DNA of 64,000 nucleotides from Nymphaea colorata (Eukaryota; Streptophyta; Magnoliopsida; Nymphaeales; Nymphaeaceae). The notes under the pieces are model-generated. The model was not told the origin of the DNA. It searched no databases and saw only the letters and a list, made by a program, of their open reading frames with translations. The position numbers and the translations under genes are program-made. Positions 20,316-32,100 of the stretch are shown one piece after another; within the stretch, counting starts at the first letter, position 1; every line of letters starts with the position of its first letter. The stretch lies in the NCBI RefSeq assembly GCF_008831285.2, contig NC_045139.1, forward strand, positions 18,146,354 through 18,210,353, read 5' to 3'.

Positions 20316-22010
20316 ATATAATATAATATAATATAATATAAAATATAAAACTTAGACCTGGCCGGGGTCCATGGAGCCTTCTAAGCTAAGAATAGGAGCA
20401 GAGAATAAGATTCAACCTTCCAGCTTTCCAGCAACGTATAATAAAATGGGGAGTATAAAAGCAACTACATTTAGTATTCAAAACTTTGTAAGAAATGAAA
20501 CCGTTGCCTTTGATCTCGTGAAAGGGCTTCTTGCTTTTTCAATAGAACGTTATTTGGACGTTCGATTTTTAACAATTACCATAACTGATCTGTCTCCTCT
20601 TTTCTCCTGACCAAGAGAAGAGAACATGCATACATATTATCATATAGGTTTAATAGATATCTCCATGATGATAAAAAACGACACTGTAATTTACAATTTT
20701 TGCAATTATATAACGGGTTTTCCTTCCAGTTCAAGATGAATATCTTTATACTTAGGGTTAGTGATTGTAGTAACTATATATACTAATAGATTTTTTTCTC
20801 ACATTTTTGATCTAATTATTTTTCCAACATCAATAGATGAGTCCCCATTCACATTCTCTGAAAAATACTTTCAAATGTTAGATATTTCCAAATAGTAGTT
20901 GGTAAATACCAGAGTTAGAGACAAAAAATAGACCTCTTGATTTGTGTTAAAAAAAATACTTGTAAATAAAATGTAAAAACCTTAATATGTTCATAAGCAC
21001 TAGTTTAATATAAACCATATTTTAGTTCAAATTATTTTTGTAAAAAAATTGGTTTTTTACCATAAAAAACCTGATGATATAATAACAATTAATTCTTTGA
21101 CTATAAAAAATGGCTAATTCCTCTACCAAATCACTCCTAAGTCCTAAGTTCATATTCGTAAGGTTAAATTTTAAAAATTACTTTAATAATTATCTTTTCA
21201 AGGTCTGGTTTTTGTCTCTTATTTAATTAGTGGCCGGGTATTTACCATTTTTTTTCTCTCACTTTCTCCCTCTCTCTCTATATATATGTATAGAAAGAGA
21301 GAGAAGAGGGTTTGACAGAGAAATGCTCCTGAGGCCCTGATTAGATGGACATCCGGATAGCCGGACGATTTTTATGCATATATAATAATTGTTGATTGAT
21401 GAATATGTTTCCTCAAATATTTGGGCGCCATAAGATCAAATAATAAAACGTGGGTGGCAGCATAAGCTTTCTGGGACCTGTTATTTTCAGGTGAAAGTTC
21501 ACTTTTCCGGTGCCGGTGTATTTTCCCGACTTCTCATTTCGGTAGAATTGGGAGCAGTGGTTCCGCCTTTCAGGCCTTCTAGGCTTCTACCGATCACCGG
21601 GGCACGATCCTTGGCAAGATTTTTTTAAACAGAAACACTGTCGACCAACATAAAAGGTGGTCTCAGAGAACCTCCCTCCCTCTCTCTCTTACGAAGACTG
21701 TGTCATCGGACTGCAGCAAGAACTTACAAGAATTGAAGACCGACATTTTCCATTTCATTTAAATAAGCAAAATTGAGAACTTAAGGACAGAATTGAAGTT
21801 TGCTCCAGTAAAGGAGTAAGAATCTCTCCCATTTAAAAATGCTTTGCTTGTCCCTCGATCTCTTTCCATGGTGGAATGTGCTTTATCCTTCACGTAGGAT
21901 GTCTCTATTCGTCAAAACAGCTTGGAAAATTCTTGCTTCGATGCTAAAATAACTTGCCAAAAGGGAAATCAATGCCAGTAGGCAAAATCTGTATCAAGAG
22001 AAGGCCGTCT
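19535..22010. other. Upstream region of sucrose synthase, no gene seen
   Basis: AT-rich intergenic DNA. It contains a 13 bp tandem duplication near 19958-19983 (aaagtttttatcc/a), a GGCC-rich patch at 19890-20060 and a compound microsatellite at 20250-20345. The short ORF at 20371-20610 resembles no protein I know. Confidence 0.5.
20250..20345. repeat. Compound microsatellite (AT)n-(ATATA)n
   Basis: About 60 bp of pure AT pass into about eight copies of a 5 bp unit (taata/atata), ending near 20345. Confidence 0.9.
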
Positions 22011-22013
22011 TCT

Positions 22014-22021
22014 CTATAAAT
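22014..22021 (+). promoter_or_regulatory. TATA box of the sucrose synthase gene
   Basis: ctataaat lies 114 bp upstream of the ATG at 22135, a reasonable distance for a leader of about 80-90 nt. Confidence 0.6.
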
Positions 22022-22134
22022 GACGAAGAGCTTGGCAACACGATGCCATCGTTCCCTCCAACACCCACCAACTTCATAGTTCTTTTTCTATTAGCTTCGG
22101 CTTTTTAGCTCTTCGCTTTCTCTCCTTTGTTCTG

Positions 22135-22582
22135 ATGGCGAGAGCACCATCTTTCAAAAGATTGGATAGCATTACAGATGGAATGCCAGAATTTCTGAGG
22201 GAAACTAGGCACCATATGAGAAAATGCTTTTCCAGGTATCTGATTCCCCTTCTAATTACTTTTGTCAATAAATATCTGTGTGTGGGAAGATGAATAGGAA
22301 AATCTGAGGGAAGGAAAAAATATGTTCCCTTTTTTATCGATTAAAGCAATGAAAATTATGCTAGGAACTTTTTTTATAACGGCTGTTCTTCATGGCAAAC
22401 GTTAGTCCATCTTCAGGTTCTTGACATAACATAATGTACAAGAACGGAACAGAGGAGGAAAACTTTCCATTTTCCTTCTACTTGTCTCCTCACACAAGCC
22501 TAAAGAACATTTTTCCTGTTCTCACAAGCAAAAAAATTGTTCTCAGATAGTTTTCTTTTCTATTCCAAGAATGACCAATAAA

Positions 22583-22623
<41 letters not shown>

Positions 22624-25600
22624 CGAGAGAGAGAGAGAGAGAGAGCGAGAGAGATGCTGAATTATGTTTTTGCCGGATTTAAAAGTTACGTAGGAAAGGG
22701 AAAGAGAGTCCTGAAGCCTGATGTTCTCATGGAGGAGTTCGAGAAATCTATAGATGACAAGCCAAAGAGGGCAGAGCTTCTTGAGGGATTCCTCGGTTAT
22801 GTAGTGAACGCCACCAAGGTAAACCTACCATTTCCATGACATTTTATAATGCACTGCATTGGATTTTCCTTCCGTCATCAGTTCATGAATACCTACAAAA
22901 ATGCAGGAGGCAATCGCCATTCCGCCAATTATTGCATTTGCAGTCAGACCAGCTCCAGGAATCTGGGAGTTCCTCAAAGTGAACGCTAATGATCTGGAAT
23001 CTGAAGGGATCTCTGCTTCCGAGTACCTGAAATTCAAGGAACTCGTATTCGACGAGGAATGGTACATACCCTTCATTAAGTCAAATTTGCTTTAAAGGAC
23101 CTTCAATATTCTTGTTCACTTACATCTTTAGTGCAAGATCTTGCTGTTCTGATAGCTACCCATCTTGGTAAAGCTTCTTTACGTTCGAGCATGCAGCAAA
23201 AATTGAGAAAACTCAGTAGTGCTGTCTATTACTGTTTATTACAGTTCATGCTCGCTATAGAATGCACAGGCTACTTTCTCATTGTTTCTAAATGCTTGAT
23301 GTGCCTTTTATTACGAGAGAACTAAGCGCTTGCTGCCATTTTTCTGCAGGGCCAAGGATGAGAATTCCCTAGAACTAGATTTCGGGGCTTTTGACTCTTC
23401 GCTTCCCAAAATTAGTCTGCCTTCTTCAATTGGAAATGGTGCACAATTTATCTCCAGATATTTGTCTTCAAAACTCACTAAGGATTCCTCTACATCAAAG
23501 CAATTGCTGGAGTTCCTTCGCACGTACCAGTATAAAGGAGAAGTAAGATTAATGCATGGGAAAAAAAGGGCCTTTGAACAGCTTATTCTCCAGTACCGCT
23601 TTTATTGATCCCTTGTTTACACTCTTGTATTTCAGAATCTTATGATTGATCGGAGTGTCGATACTGTGCAAAAGCTTCAATCTTCTCTTCTCATGGCTGA
23701 AGTTTTCCTTTCTTCAGTTCCTAAAGACACCATCCACTACCGGTTCCAGGACAGGTAGTTAACAACATGAAAATAGATCAAATCTTTCTGCATATTTGAA
23801 GCCTTGAAAGTCTCATTGTTTGATGTCTGCACATTGTGATTGCAGGCTCGAGAAATGGGGATTGCTGAAAGGTTGGGGAAGCACCGCTGAACGCGCAAAA
23901 GAGACAATCCACTTGCTCTCTGAAGTGCTTCAAGCACCTGATCCGGTATCTGTGGAGAAGTTTCTCGGCAGCATTCCTACCGTATTCAACATTGTGATCT
24001 TCTCGCCCCATGGTTACTTTGGCCAAGCCGACGTTTTGGGCCTGCCAGATACTGGTGGTCAGGTAGGACGAATTGCATGCAAGTTATGAACATCAGAAGT
24101 TCGAGTCCAAGTCACCTGACTTTCTGCTGCCATTGTCCATTTTTCTCGTTGTTTGGAAACAGATTGTTTATATTTTAGATCAAGTTCGGGCCTTCGAGGA
24201 AGAGCTGCTTACTAGGATTAAGGAGCAAGGGTTGGATATCGAACCTAAAATACTTGTGGTAAGGAAATTTGCTGAAGGCCTCATAGAGTGTCTTAAAGAT
24301 TGTACCAGAAGTAATGCTTCTCTTGGCACCCGGAATTCTCAGGTAACGAGACTGATACCAGAAGCGAAGGGAACCAAGTGCAACCAGGAAATGGAGAAAA
24401 TTCTCAACACTAGATACTCAAATATCCTCCGGGTTCCTTTCAGACATCCAAATGGGGTTGTTTTACGCCAGTGGGTCTCACGTTTTGATGTGTACCCATA
24501 CCTTGAAAGATTTGCCAAGGTATATCAAACAGCAAGTATAATGGGTAAAATTTCAGAATTCGTTTCCACTTTCAGAGTTAGTAACTCAGTTTTCTTGAGA
24601 TGTTAGGATGCTGCTGATAGAATTATAGGAGAAATGGGTGGAAAACCTGATCTGATTATTGGAAATTACACTGATGGGAACCTGGTGGCATCTCTTATGG
24701 CCAGCAGACTTGGAGTTACCCAGGTAAAGCTCTGCACCGCGAGGTCTCATGGTTCATGATACTGTTCAGCATATATATCTTACTTTTAGCCATCTCATTT
24801 GATATTTCCTCGGAAAGCAAGGCCAAGGGAACTCTAGTTTCATCCTCTCCTCAGACCACATCTAGTTAATTTGGCAATTTTCTTGCAAAGTTTGCAGATA
24901 ATCTTTTACTTGATTGGAAATTGCATGCCAATGACTCTCCTTAACTAGTTGCCTTGCAAAATTCACTGCAAAATGACGTGATTCGTAGTAAAGGTTGATT
25001 GCCGGATAATGATGTGCAAATACATATTGCAGTTGCACGCTTTCATTGACTAGTAATTGAATGCTGATGCATTGCAATTCTGAGATACCCAGCTCATGAA
25101 ATAACAACCAATTCTGATCTGCACCTGTCTTATCAGGCAACCATAGCACATGCTCTGGAGAAAACCAAGTATGAAGATTCAGATGCTAAATGGAAACAAC
25201 TTGAAGCCAAATATCACTTCTCTTGTCAGTTTACCGCTGATATTTTCTCCATGAACATGACAGATTTCATCATCACAAGCACATTCCAAGAAATTGCAGG
25301 GAGGTTAGTGCTCTTTGTTGGTCAATTGAACGTTTATGTTTTTTTATCAAGGCACGTCCTAAGAGAATGCTGACAAAATGAACATGGGTTTCCATGCAGT
25401 GAAAATCGGCCAGGACAATACGAAAGTCATGCTGCATATACCATGCCCGGCCTTTATCGAGTGGTCTCGGGTATCAATGTATTTGATCCCAAATTTAATA
25501 TTGCATCCCCAGGTGCTGATATGTCTGTTTACTTCCCATACACTGAGAAACAGAAAAGGTTAACAAACTTCCATCCAGCGATTCAAGAATTGCTCTTCAG

Positions 25601-27340
25601 CAGGGAGGAAAACGACGAGCATATGTAAGTTTAGAACCAAGATAAATTTTTTTATTTCTGCTATGATGTACAATGTCTCATAGCACTCTACCATGTATCC
25701 AAGCAGAGGGTTTCTTGAAGACACAAAAAAGCCAATTATCTTCTCGATGGCAAGACTTGACACAGTGAAGAACATCACTGGACTGACCGAGTGGTATGGA
25801 AAGAACAGAAGGCTAAGGAACCTTGTCAACCTTGTTGTTGTTGCTGGCTTTTTTGATCCGGCCAAATCAAAAGACAGAGAGGAAATTAGTGAAATAAAGA
25901 AAATGCATTCTATCATTGAAAAATACCAACTGAAAGGCCAAATCAGATGGATAGCAGCACAAAATGATCGCTACAGGAATGGTGAACTGTATCGCTGCAT
26001 TGCTGATACCAAGGGAGCATTTATTCAGGTCTGGCACTAATCCACCCACCCTCACCCTTCTCTCTCTATTTATGTATATGCGTGTGCATGTGTGTGTATT
26101 TGTGTATTGCTGTTCTATAGCTCACTTAGCCTGTTCTCTGTACCAGCCTGCTCTGTATGAAGCTTTTGGACTGACAGTGATTGAAGCAATGACTTGTGGA
26201 CTACCAACATTTGCGACAAACCAAGGTGGACCTGCTGAAATCATAGTGGATGGAGTTTCAGGATTTCACATTGATCCAAACCATGGAGATGAATCTAGCA
26301 ACAAAATTGCAGATTTCTTTGAGAAGTGCAAGCAAGACAACCAACATTGGACAAAGTACTCAGCTGCAGGACTCCAGAGAATTCACGAATGGTACTACTT
26401 CCCTGCTCAAAGCATTAGGATACAAATTCATTTTGGAGCTAGGCCTTGTGACATCTGAGAGGGAAGATGCAACTCAAGGGTAACATGACTAAGTTCTGTC
26501 AAACACCCTATATTGCTGAATCCAGGGATACTGGCACCTGAACTTTGGTCAAAAGTTATCTGGGTTTCAACTAGTTGGATGACCTCTCTCTCTCTCTCTC
26601 TGAATAAAAAGTGGCAAATTCTCCTTGAAATATTTTCATTCCATTTCTTTCCTGATGCAGCTACACGTGGAAGATCTATGCAAGCAAGGTAATTAACATG
26701 GGTGCTATCTACAACTTCTGGAGGCAGCTCCAAAGTGGAAACAAGCATGCCAAGCAAAGATACTTGCAGATGTTCTACAATCTCCAATTCAAGACCTTGG
26801 TAAGCATTAGGACCTTGTCTCATGAATGCGCTTCATTTGTTTATCAAGGGGAAAAAAGGAAAAAAATAAAAAAAAAGGAAACATGTAGCTATCATGATTG
26901 ATACAAGCTCAGTTGACATCTTTGTGGATTCGTAAACATGCACTCTTGAGTTGATGGCCATCCAGGAAGGTTGGCGGTTTCGGCACCACTGATTAGTAGT
27001 GGTCTAAGGAGGCGTCCGGTAACAGGAATCTTACGTTCTTTGAACGTAGTGTTCTATTGATACATTCATCGAAGTTCCAAAGAATACAACATTCCTGTTC
27101 CCAAATGCACCCCTAAAGAATCAAACTCAGAAAATTTTCATGGAATAATTCAACAAAAAGTTCAGATGGCAATAATTTATCTTGGTTCTTACGCAGGCAA
27201 GGACAGTCCCCATACCAGAGGAGGAGCCCAAAAAGCCAGAATCAACTGCCATCATAAAAGTCAAACCAGCACCAAGGCCAGTATTTTGTCCCTTCACAAT
27301 TCACATGACAACACAGACACACACAAACTGTTCCTTCTAG
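22135..27340 (+). CDS. SUS: Sucrose synthase, SUS5/6/7-type (15 exons)
   Basis: Reversibly converts sucrose and UDP to UDP-glucose and fructose in the cytosol or at membranes. Exons: 22135-22235, 22686-22818, 22907-23061, 23350-23542, 23636-23754, 23846-24062, 24163-24258, 24343-24519, 24607-24723, 25137-25303, 25400-25624, 25707-26028, 26147-26391, 26661-26799 and 27197-27340. All join in phase, giving 849 aa. Visible: N-terminal serines 6 and 12 in the region where SUS is phosphorylated, the glycine loop [11 protein letters not shown] (ending at residue 306), [20 protein letters not shown], and the GT-B nucleotide-sugar motif EAFGLTVIE with glutamates 679 and 687. The last exon adds a Pro/Glu-rich tail ([15 protein letters not shown]...), as in the SUS5/6/7 clade, which supplies callose synthesis at sieve plates in Arabidopsis. 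The exon 2 acceptor is inferred from family alignment (aaaag|ttacg) and the stop at 27338-27340 assumes no further splicing. Family certain, clade probable. Confidence 0.93.
22587..22655. repeat. (AT)n plus (GA)n microsatellite in SUS intron 1
   Basis: An AT run at about 22587-22619 is followed by a GA run at 22625-22655, just upstream of the exon 2 acceptor at 22685. Length changes here would sit close to the branch point and acceptor region. Confidence 0.9.
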
Positions 27341-28480
27341 CACTGCCTGGTGAAGGATGTAGCAGATACCATTTTCTTAGCCTTTTTGGCAACACGGTTA
27401 GATCCAGATGAACTAAAGCAGTAATGCACTGGGGCACTTCAACCAAGAGATGGACGAAGTATCCTCAGGTTCCAGATTTACGTTCGACAATAGAGAAGCC
27501 AAAATATCCACTTTCTTAGTACACCTCAACATTTTCAAACTTCTACTTGCAGAGGAGCAATTAAATGGATGAATCGCCATAAATCTTTTAAAGTTAAAAA
27601 GTTACGTCAACATAGAAACAACAAAGCCTTTTGTTCTATGAAGTTGGAAGCTTTCATCCTGTTATAATTATTCTTATTTTTACTTAGATATTTACCCAAT
27701 TACACCCACTGAAGAGTGTAATTTTAAAAAAATCTCTGTTTTTTTCTCTACATATTTATATACTTAAACACAAAAGCACACATGGCAGAACTGTTCTTCT
27801 GTCACATTTGCATGTTAATTTCCTTTTTTCTCTTTTTCTTTCACCTCATTGTCATCTAAACATGAAAACATGGTGAAAAGAGAATATATGAACTAGGAAT
27901 TACTTAAGAAATTAGAGAACTTCAAAAGCTTCCCATTTTTAAACCAAAATAATATTTACCAAATAAGGTGAGACAGGTTACTGATTTACCTGCACATCAC
28001 CACGACGGTTCTCAAGGGCACATTCTGCACTTTTTTGTCAATTGCCTAGAAGGTCAAGTGGAGGAGCTAACAAATTTCCTTTGATTGATTCAACAGCAAA
28101 CGTGCTTCGACCAGATTTCAGAGGTACGAAAGCAGTGTGGTTTTCTTTCAAATTTTGAGATGTCAAAAATTAACAAATAGCTCCCATAAAGTTGGTCCTG
28201 ACAATAATTCATGGCAGGTTCCTGACCAAGTGCATTGATCGAGCATAGACAAGACACTAGGAAATGAAGAGATGGCAATGCAGCATGCGTCGATGCCTTT
28301 ACAAAAGCTCATTCATTCAGCAAGAAATAATTTTGATGCATTGGATTTGTATTATGATGATTGTTCTCAGTGGTCTTGTCAATAAAATAAAAATGTACCT
28401 ACATCAGAACTAGATGTGGGAACAAAAGCAATACATAAGATAAAGTGAAAGCAGCTACTTGTCAAGAAAGAGTGCCCTGA
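27341..28480. other. Region downstream of sucrose synthase
   Basis: AT-rich. The first few hundred bases should be the SUS 3' UTR; a further SUS exon was looked for and not found. No other gene was recognised. Confidence 0.5.
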
Positions 28481-28581
28481 ATCCTCCTCCAAATAACACA
28501 CAAAAACCATTAGACATGTAAATGTTGAGCATAGTCACGAAAAGGTCTCAGCAAGAAAACATCGCACTCTTCATTCTCCTT

Positions 28582-28665
28582 GACATCAGGAAGATGATTT
28601 AGTAGAGTCTGCAACATGGGTGCTACCACCTTGTGAACCTGAACCATTTGCACTCCCAACACTAT
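28582..28665 (-). pseudogene. Possible C-terminal exon of an unrecognised minus-strand gene
   Basis: Minus-strand frame reads VGSANGSGSQGGSTHVADS and then TKSSS and a stop (near 28582), preceded by an AT run ending in AG that could serve as an acceptor. The composition (Gly/Ser/Gln-rich tail) looks more protein-like than the surroundings, but it is short and no partner exon was found with confidence upstream (28700-30400). It may be chance. Confidence 0.2.
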
Positions 28666-28681
28666 ATATATATATATATAA
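28662..28681. repeat. Short (AT)n microsatellite
   Basis: About 20 bp of AT dinucleotides. Confidence 0.85.
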
Positions 28682-28940
28682 CAGAAAAGAAAAAACTAGA
28701 CTACTTCATGATGCCCAGCACATCTCAAGTTAATATAGCCTTTCAACTTCTGATTATATATTTTGCTAAGCTAACCATACAAATAAATTATGCCCAAAAC
28801 ATAAAGAACTGTTTCATACATAGTCATGATAGATTGGACTTTATAAGCATCTAAGTTTTAGCTACCTGACCTATCAGCTTACAGAAGTCAATTCATACAT
28901 TATAAATTATGAAGAATATATATTGATGACTAGGCTTCTC

Positions 28941-29119
28941 CAATGTTGTAAAAAAAGGCGTCAGGAACCATATCGGCTGATACGTATCATTATGTATTGG
29001 CCCATTTCACCCTATTTTCAATTTTATGAATTTAAACATTAATCTAATTAAAAATATAAAAACCCATATCGGCCTTTTACCAACTACTGATACTCTCATA
29101 CGGCGATGTTGATAACATG
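28941..29119. mobile_element. Possible non-autonomous hAT (MITE-like) relic
   Basis: The left end, caatgttgta at 28941, is identical to the terminus of the hAT element at 4071 and is followed by A-rich and GATACGTATC-like DNA. The right side ends ...gcgatgttgataacatg, a degraded inverted match. The flanks (ggcttctc / ggggtttc) are only a poor 8 bp duplication. The size, about 180 bp without coding capacity, suits a MITE related to the intronic hAT element. Confidence 0.35.
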
Positions 29120-32100
29120 GGGTTTCTTGATTTCTAGAATCCAACTATACGGTTAGGCTTGTTGATGCGCCTATATGCATGTGATAAGAAGTCCAAAGCA
29201 GCAGGATCCAAATTACAAGAAAAAGGAAACAAGAACTAAATAGGAAAATCAGAAGGGCAGACAAGTTCATAAGCTCCTCAAGCTTATTAGAAACTAACAA
29301 ACTTGTCGTGAACCGACCCGGCTAAACCACCCAAAGGAGATTACTGTGAGTTGCTACTCCAATTCACTGAAGAAATGACTCAAGAGACTGATAACAAAGG
29401 CAAACTCATGAAGCGCAAAATAGTGAAATACACATTAAGCGTTCCGAAGAACAGAAGAATGCCTCCAAAAGCATATTCAGATAGAAGATATGCCCTTCTT
29501 TACCATAGATACAAGCGTACAAGAAATCATGGTGTACACTAAATGGCTACATAAACACGTGCATAATGAACAAAGGAAAATCACCAAAATCAACACGTGC
29601 ATCTCCATATGCAGAAAGAAGCCGAGACCCTGGTAAGAGGACTCATTGATTGAAGAACCCGAAACCTGGTAAGAGGACTCTACAGAAAGAAGAAAAAGAA
29701 AAATAAAAAGAAGAAGAAAGCACAAACCCAGGCCTGGCACAAGAAATAACAGCAAAAGAATAAACCGTGATGATTCCACATCAATCAACAAACTCAATCA
29801 CCACGACCAAGTAACAGAAATCCAATAAAGAAATGCCGTCTGCTCTAGGATCTTGTACTGCCAAACAGAGCAGGAAAAGCGAGAGAAAAGATAAAGAGGT
29901 GCAAAGGGGAGAAAGAGATTTCAAAGCCTAGCAACCAGCGAACACATTAAACGAGAGGCAGAATCTACACTATGATGAAATAAATAGTTACATATCGTGT
30001 TCTAAATTTGTTGGATCAAACGAAAGTTAGATGAATGGAATGCAGGGGAATGAACATGAATAAAACTGTGTTTGTCGTCTTTATGCAAGGACATACCTCC
30101 AAAGTTCTGGAACACGGGGTGCCGCTTTAGAATGTCAGGTACGTCGCAGGAACGACAACAGAACGTCCTCTTCAGGTTGCCTACAACAGGGGGTTTGCAA
30201 ACACACTCTCCCTCTCTTCCACTTGCATCCTTTGACGCTACGCTCTCGCATCAAGGCTGGGTACTGGGTAGCAGCAGGAGAGGCCGTATTTCCTCGTGCA
30301 AAGCAGGCAAGCACATTTTCTTACCCTAGTTCATGGATTCCCTCGTTCCCGTTCTCACTCTTCATCACTTACGTTCGTTTTGCATCATCTCCTAAAGGAA
30401 AATGAGCGCATCCATGGTGGTGGTCAGGTCACGGGAGCCACTTAAGCCCAAGATAAAACACACACACACACAGAGAATGGTCAAAGCATGCAATCTGCAT
30501 TAAGCGCGACAAGATATCAACAGTCCGAGAGAGTGGGATGGGAGGGTACCCTCTTGATTCGACGCAAAGAAGTTGGTGAGGACAGAGCGAACAACTGAAG
30601 GCCCTATCGGCATAATTCGTCTTGTAGATTCTTCAACAATGCGGCTGAATGAAAAAATTGCCTCCGAGTGGCTTGCTTCAATGTAGGAACTGAATAATAA
30701 TGCATGTATTTGATGAGTTTTAATTCTTTTCTTGGATTCCTAGTAGTAGATTTTACTTGAAATTTCTGAGGACTTTGTGTTTGCAGATAGAGATGATTAT
30801 CCATGGTGAATATACTCAAATGCAATTACATGCCTTTGGCAATATAGTTGTTAACTGTGGAATTCCTTGTTTTCACAAACTCTGATCAAATTTCAGATAA
30901 AAAAAAGTGAATTTTCACTTCCCCCATCGACTTTCCATTGTGTCCTCTCTAAGGTGAAAAGGGCAAAGGCAAGAGCACTTGGGCCATAGTGACGAGCAAG
31001 TTTTTAGGCAAAATGTCATATTTCTCTCCTACGATATCTATAAACTCTCGTTATAGATATCAGCAACTCATTTACGTAAAACAAATATTTGAATCATGAA
31101 ATTATCAGTATATGTTTTCACGAATAACTGTGGCCAAAAAATTAAATCTTCATGTATAATGCTGACGATGAACTGCAGAAATCAATAATGCTTGTCTATT
31201 TACAAGGCTACATTGTATGACAAACTATGTATTATATTATATTTCACTAATTATCAATTCTTACCTTTTTCCAGACCCATTACTCTTTTCATTAAGAAAC
31301 TAAAATGGCATTTCCCTTTCCCTAAACTCCGGTGAAAGATTCCTCCTCTTGAAATTCCAGTAAAGGTCTTCACCAAGAACTTCTGAATAGTGATGAAAAA
31401 TATTCCCCATGTATGTGCATGTGTCGGCTACAGGACGTATTATGTATATAATATGACGTATTATGTATATAATATACATATTCCCTGGCTGCATAATATA
31501 TGTTATGATTGGATATAAAGATGGATCTTGTAAGGTGCATAAACAGTAACTATATGGATGGGGGGCCTACATTCCTAGCTAGCTTATTCTTTAAAGCATG
31601 GCCACACACACACGAAAAAGGCATGGCCTAACATATAACATAAATAATGTAGGGACATCAATATATTCCATTTTGATCGGACATCAAAAGGGAACCGTCC
31701 CGAAAAAAAATAAATATGGGATTAAGAAATCAAATCAGTTTTAGATTTAACAAATGACATCTGATTAAATTCAAATATATATAAATATCTGATCAGATTT
31801 AGATCAAGTTTAGTTTTAAACAAATATTTTATATCCAGCACTCATACATTTCAATTAGATTCGGTTCAAAATTCAGTTTTGGATTCAGATGTGCATGTAA
31901 AAATCAGATTTAGATTGGTTTTGGATTGTGAAATGAGATTTCAGATTCAGGTACAGTTTTTTTTTTCATTTGTATTCGAACCCAAATTTGAATATGAACA
32001 TGTAAATATCCAAAAAGCAGATACTGATACAAAAATTATCAATTAACATCCCTAGACAAATGCATGCATCTACTTTGTAAAAAGTTAAAGGAAAACACGG

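Noticed and set aside
24073-24606. 177-codon ORF as its own gene
   Set aside because: It merges sucrose synthase exons 7 and 8 with intron sequence on both sides.
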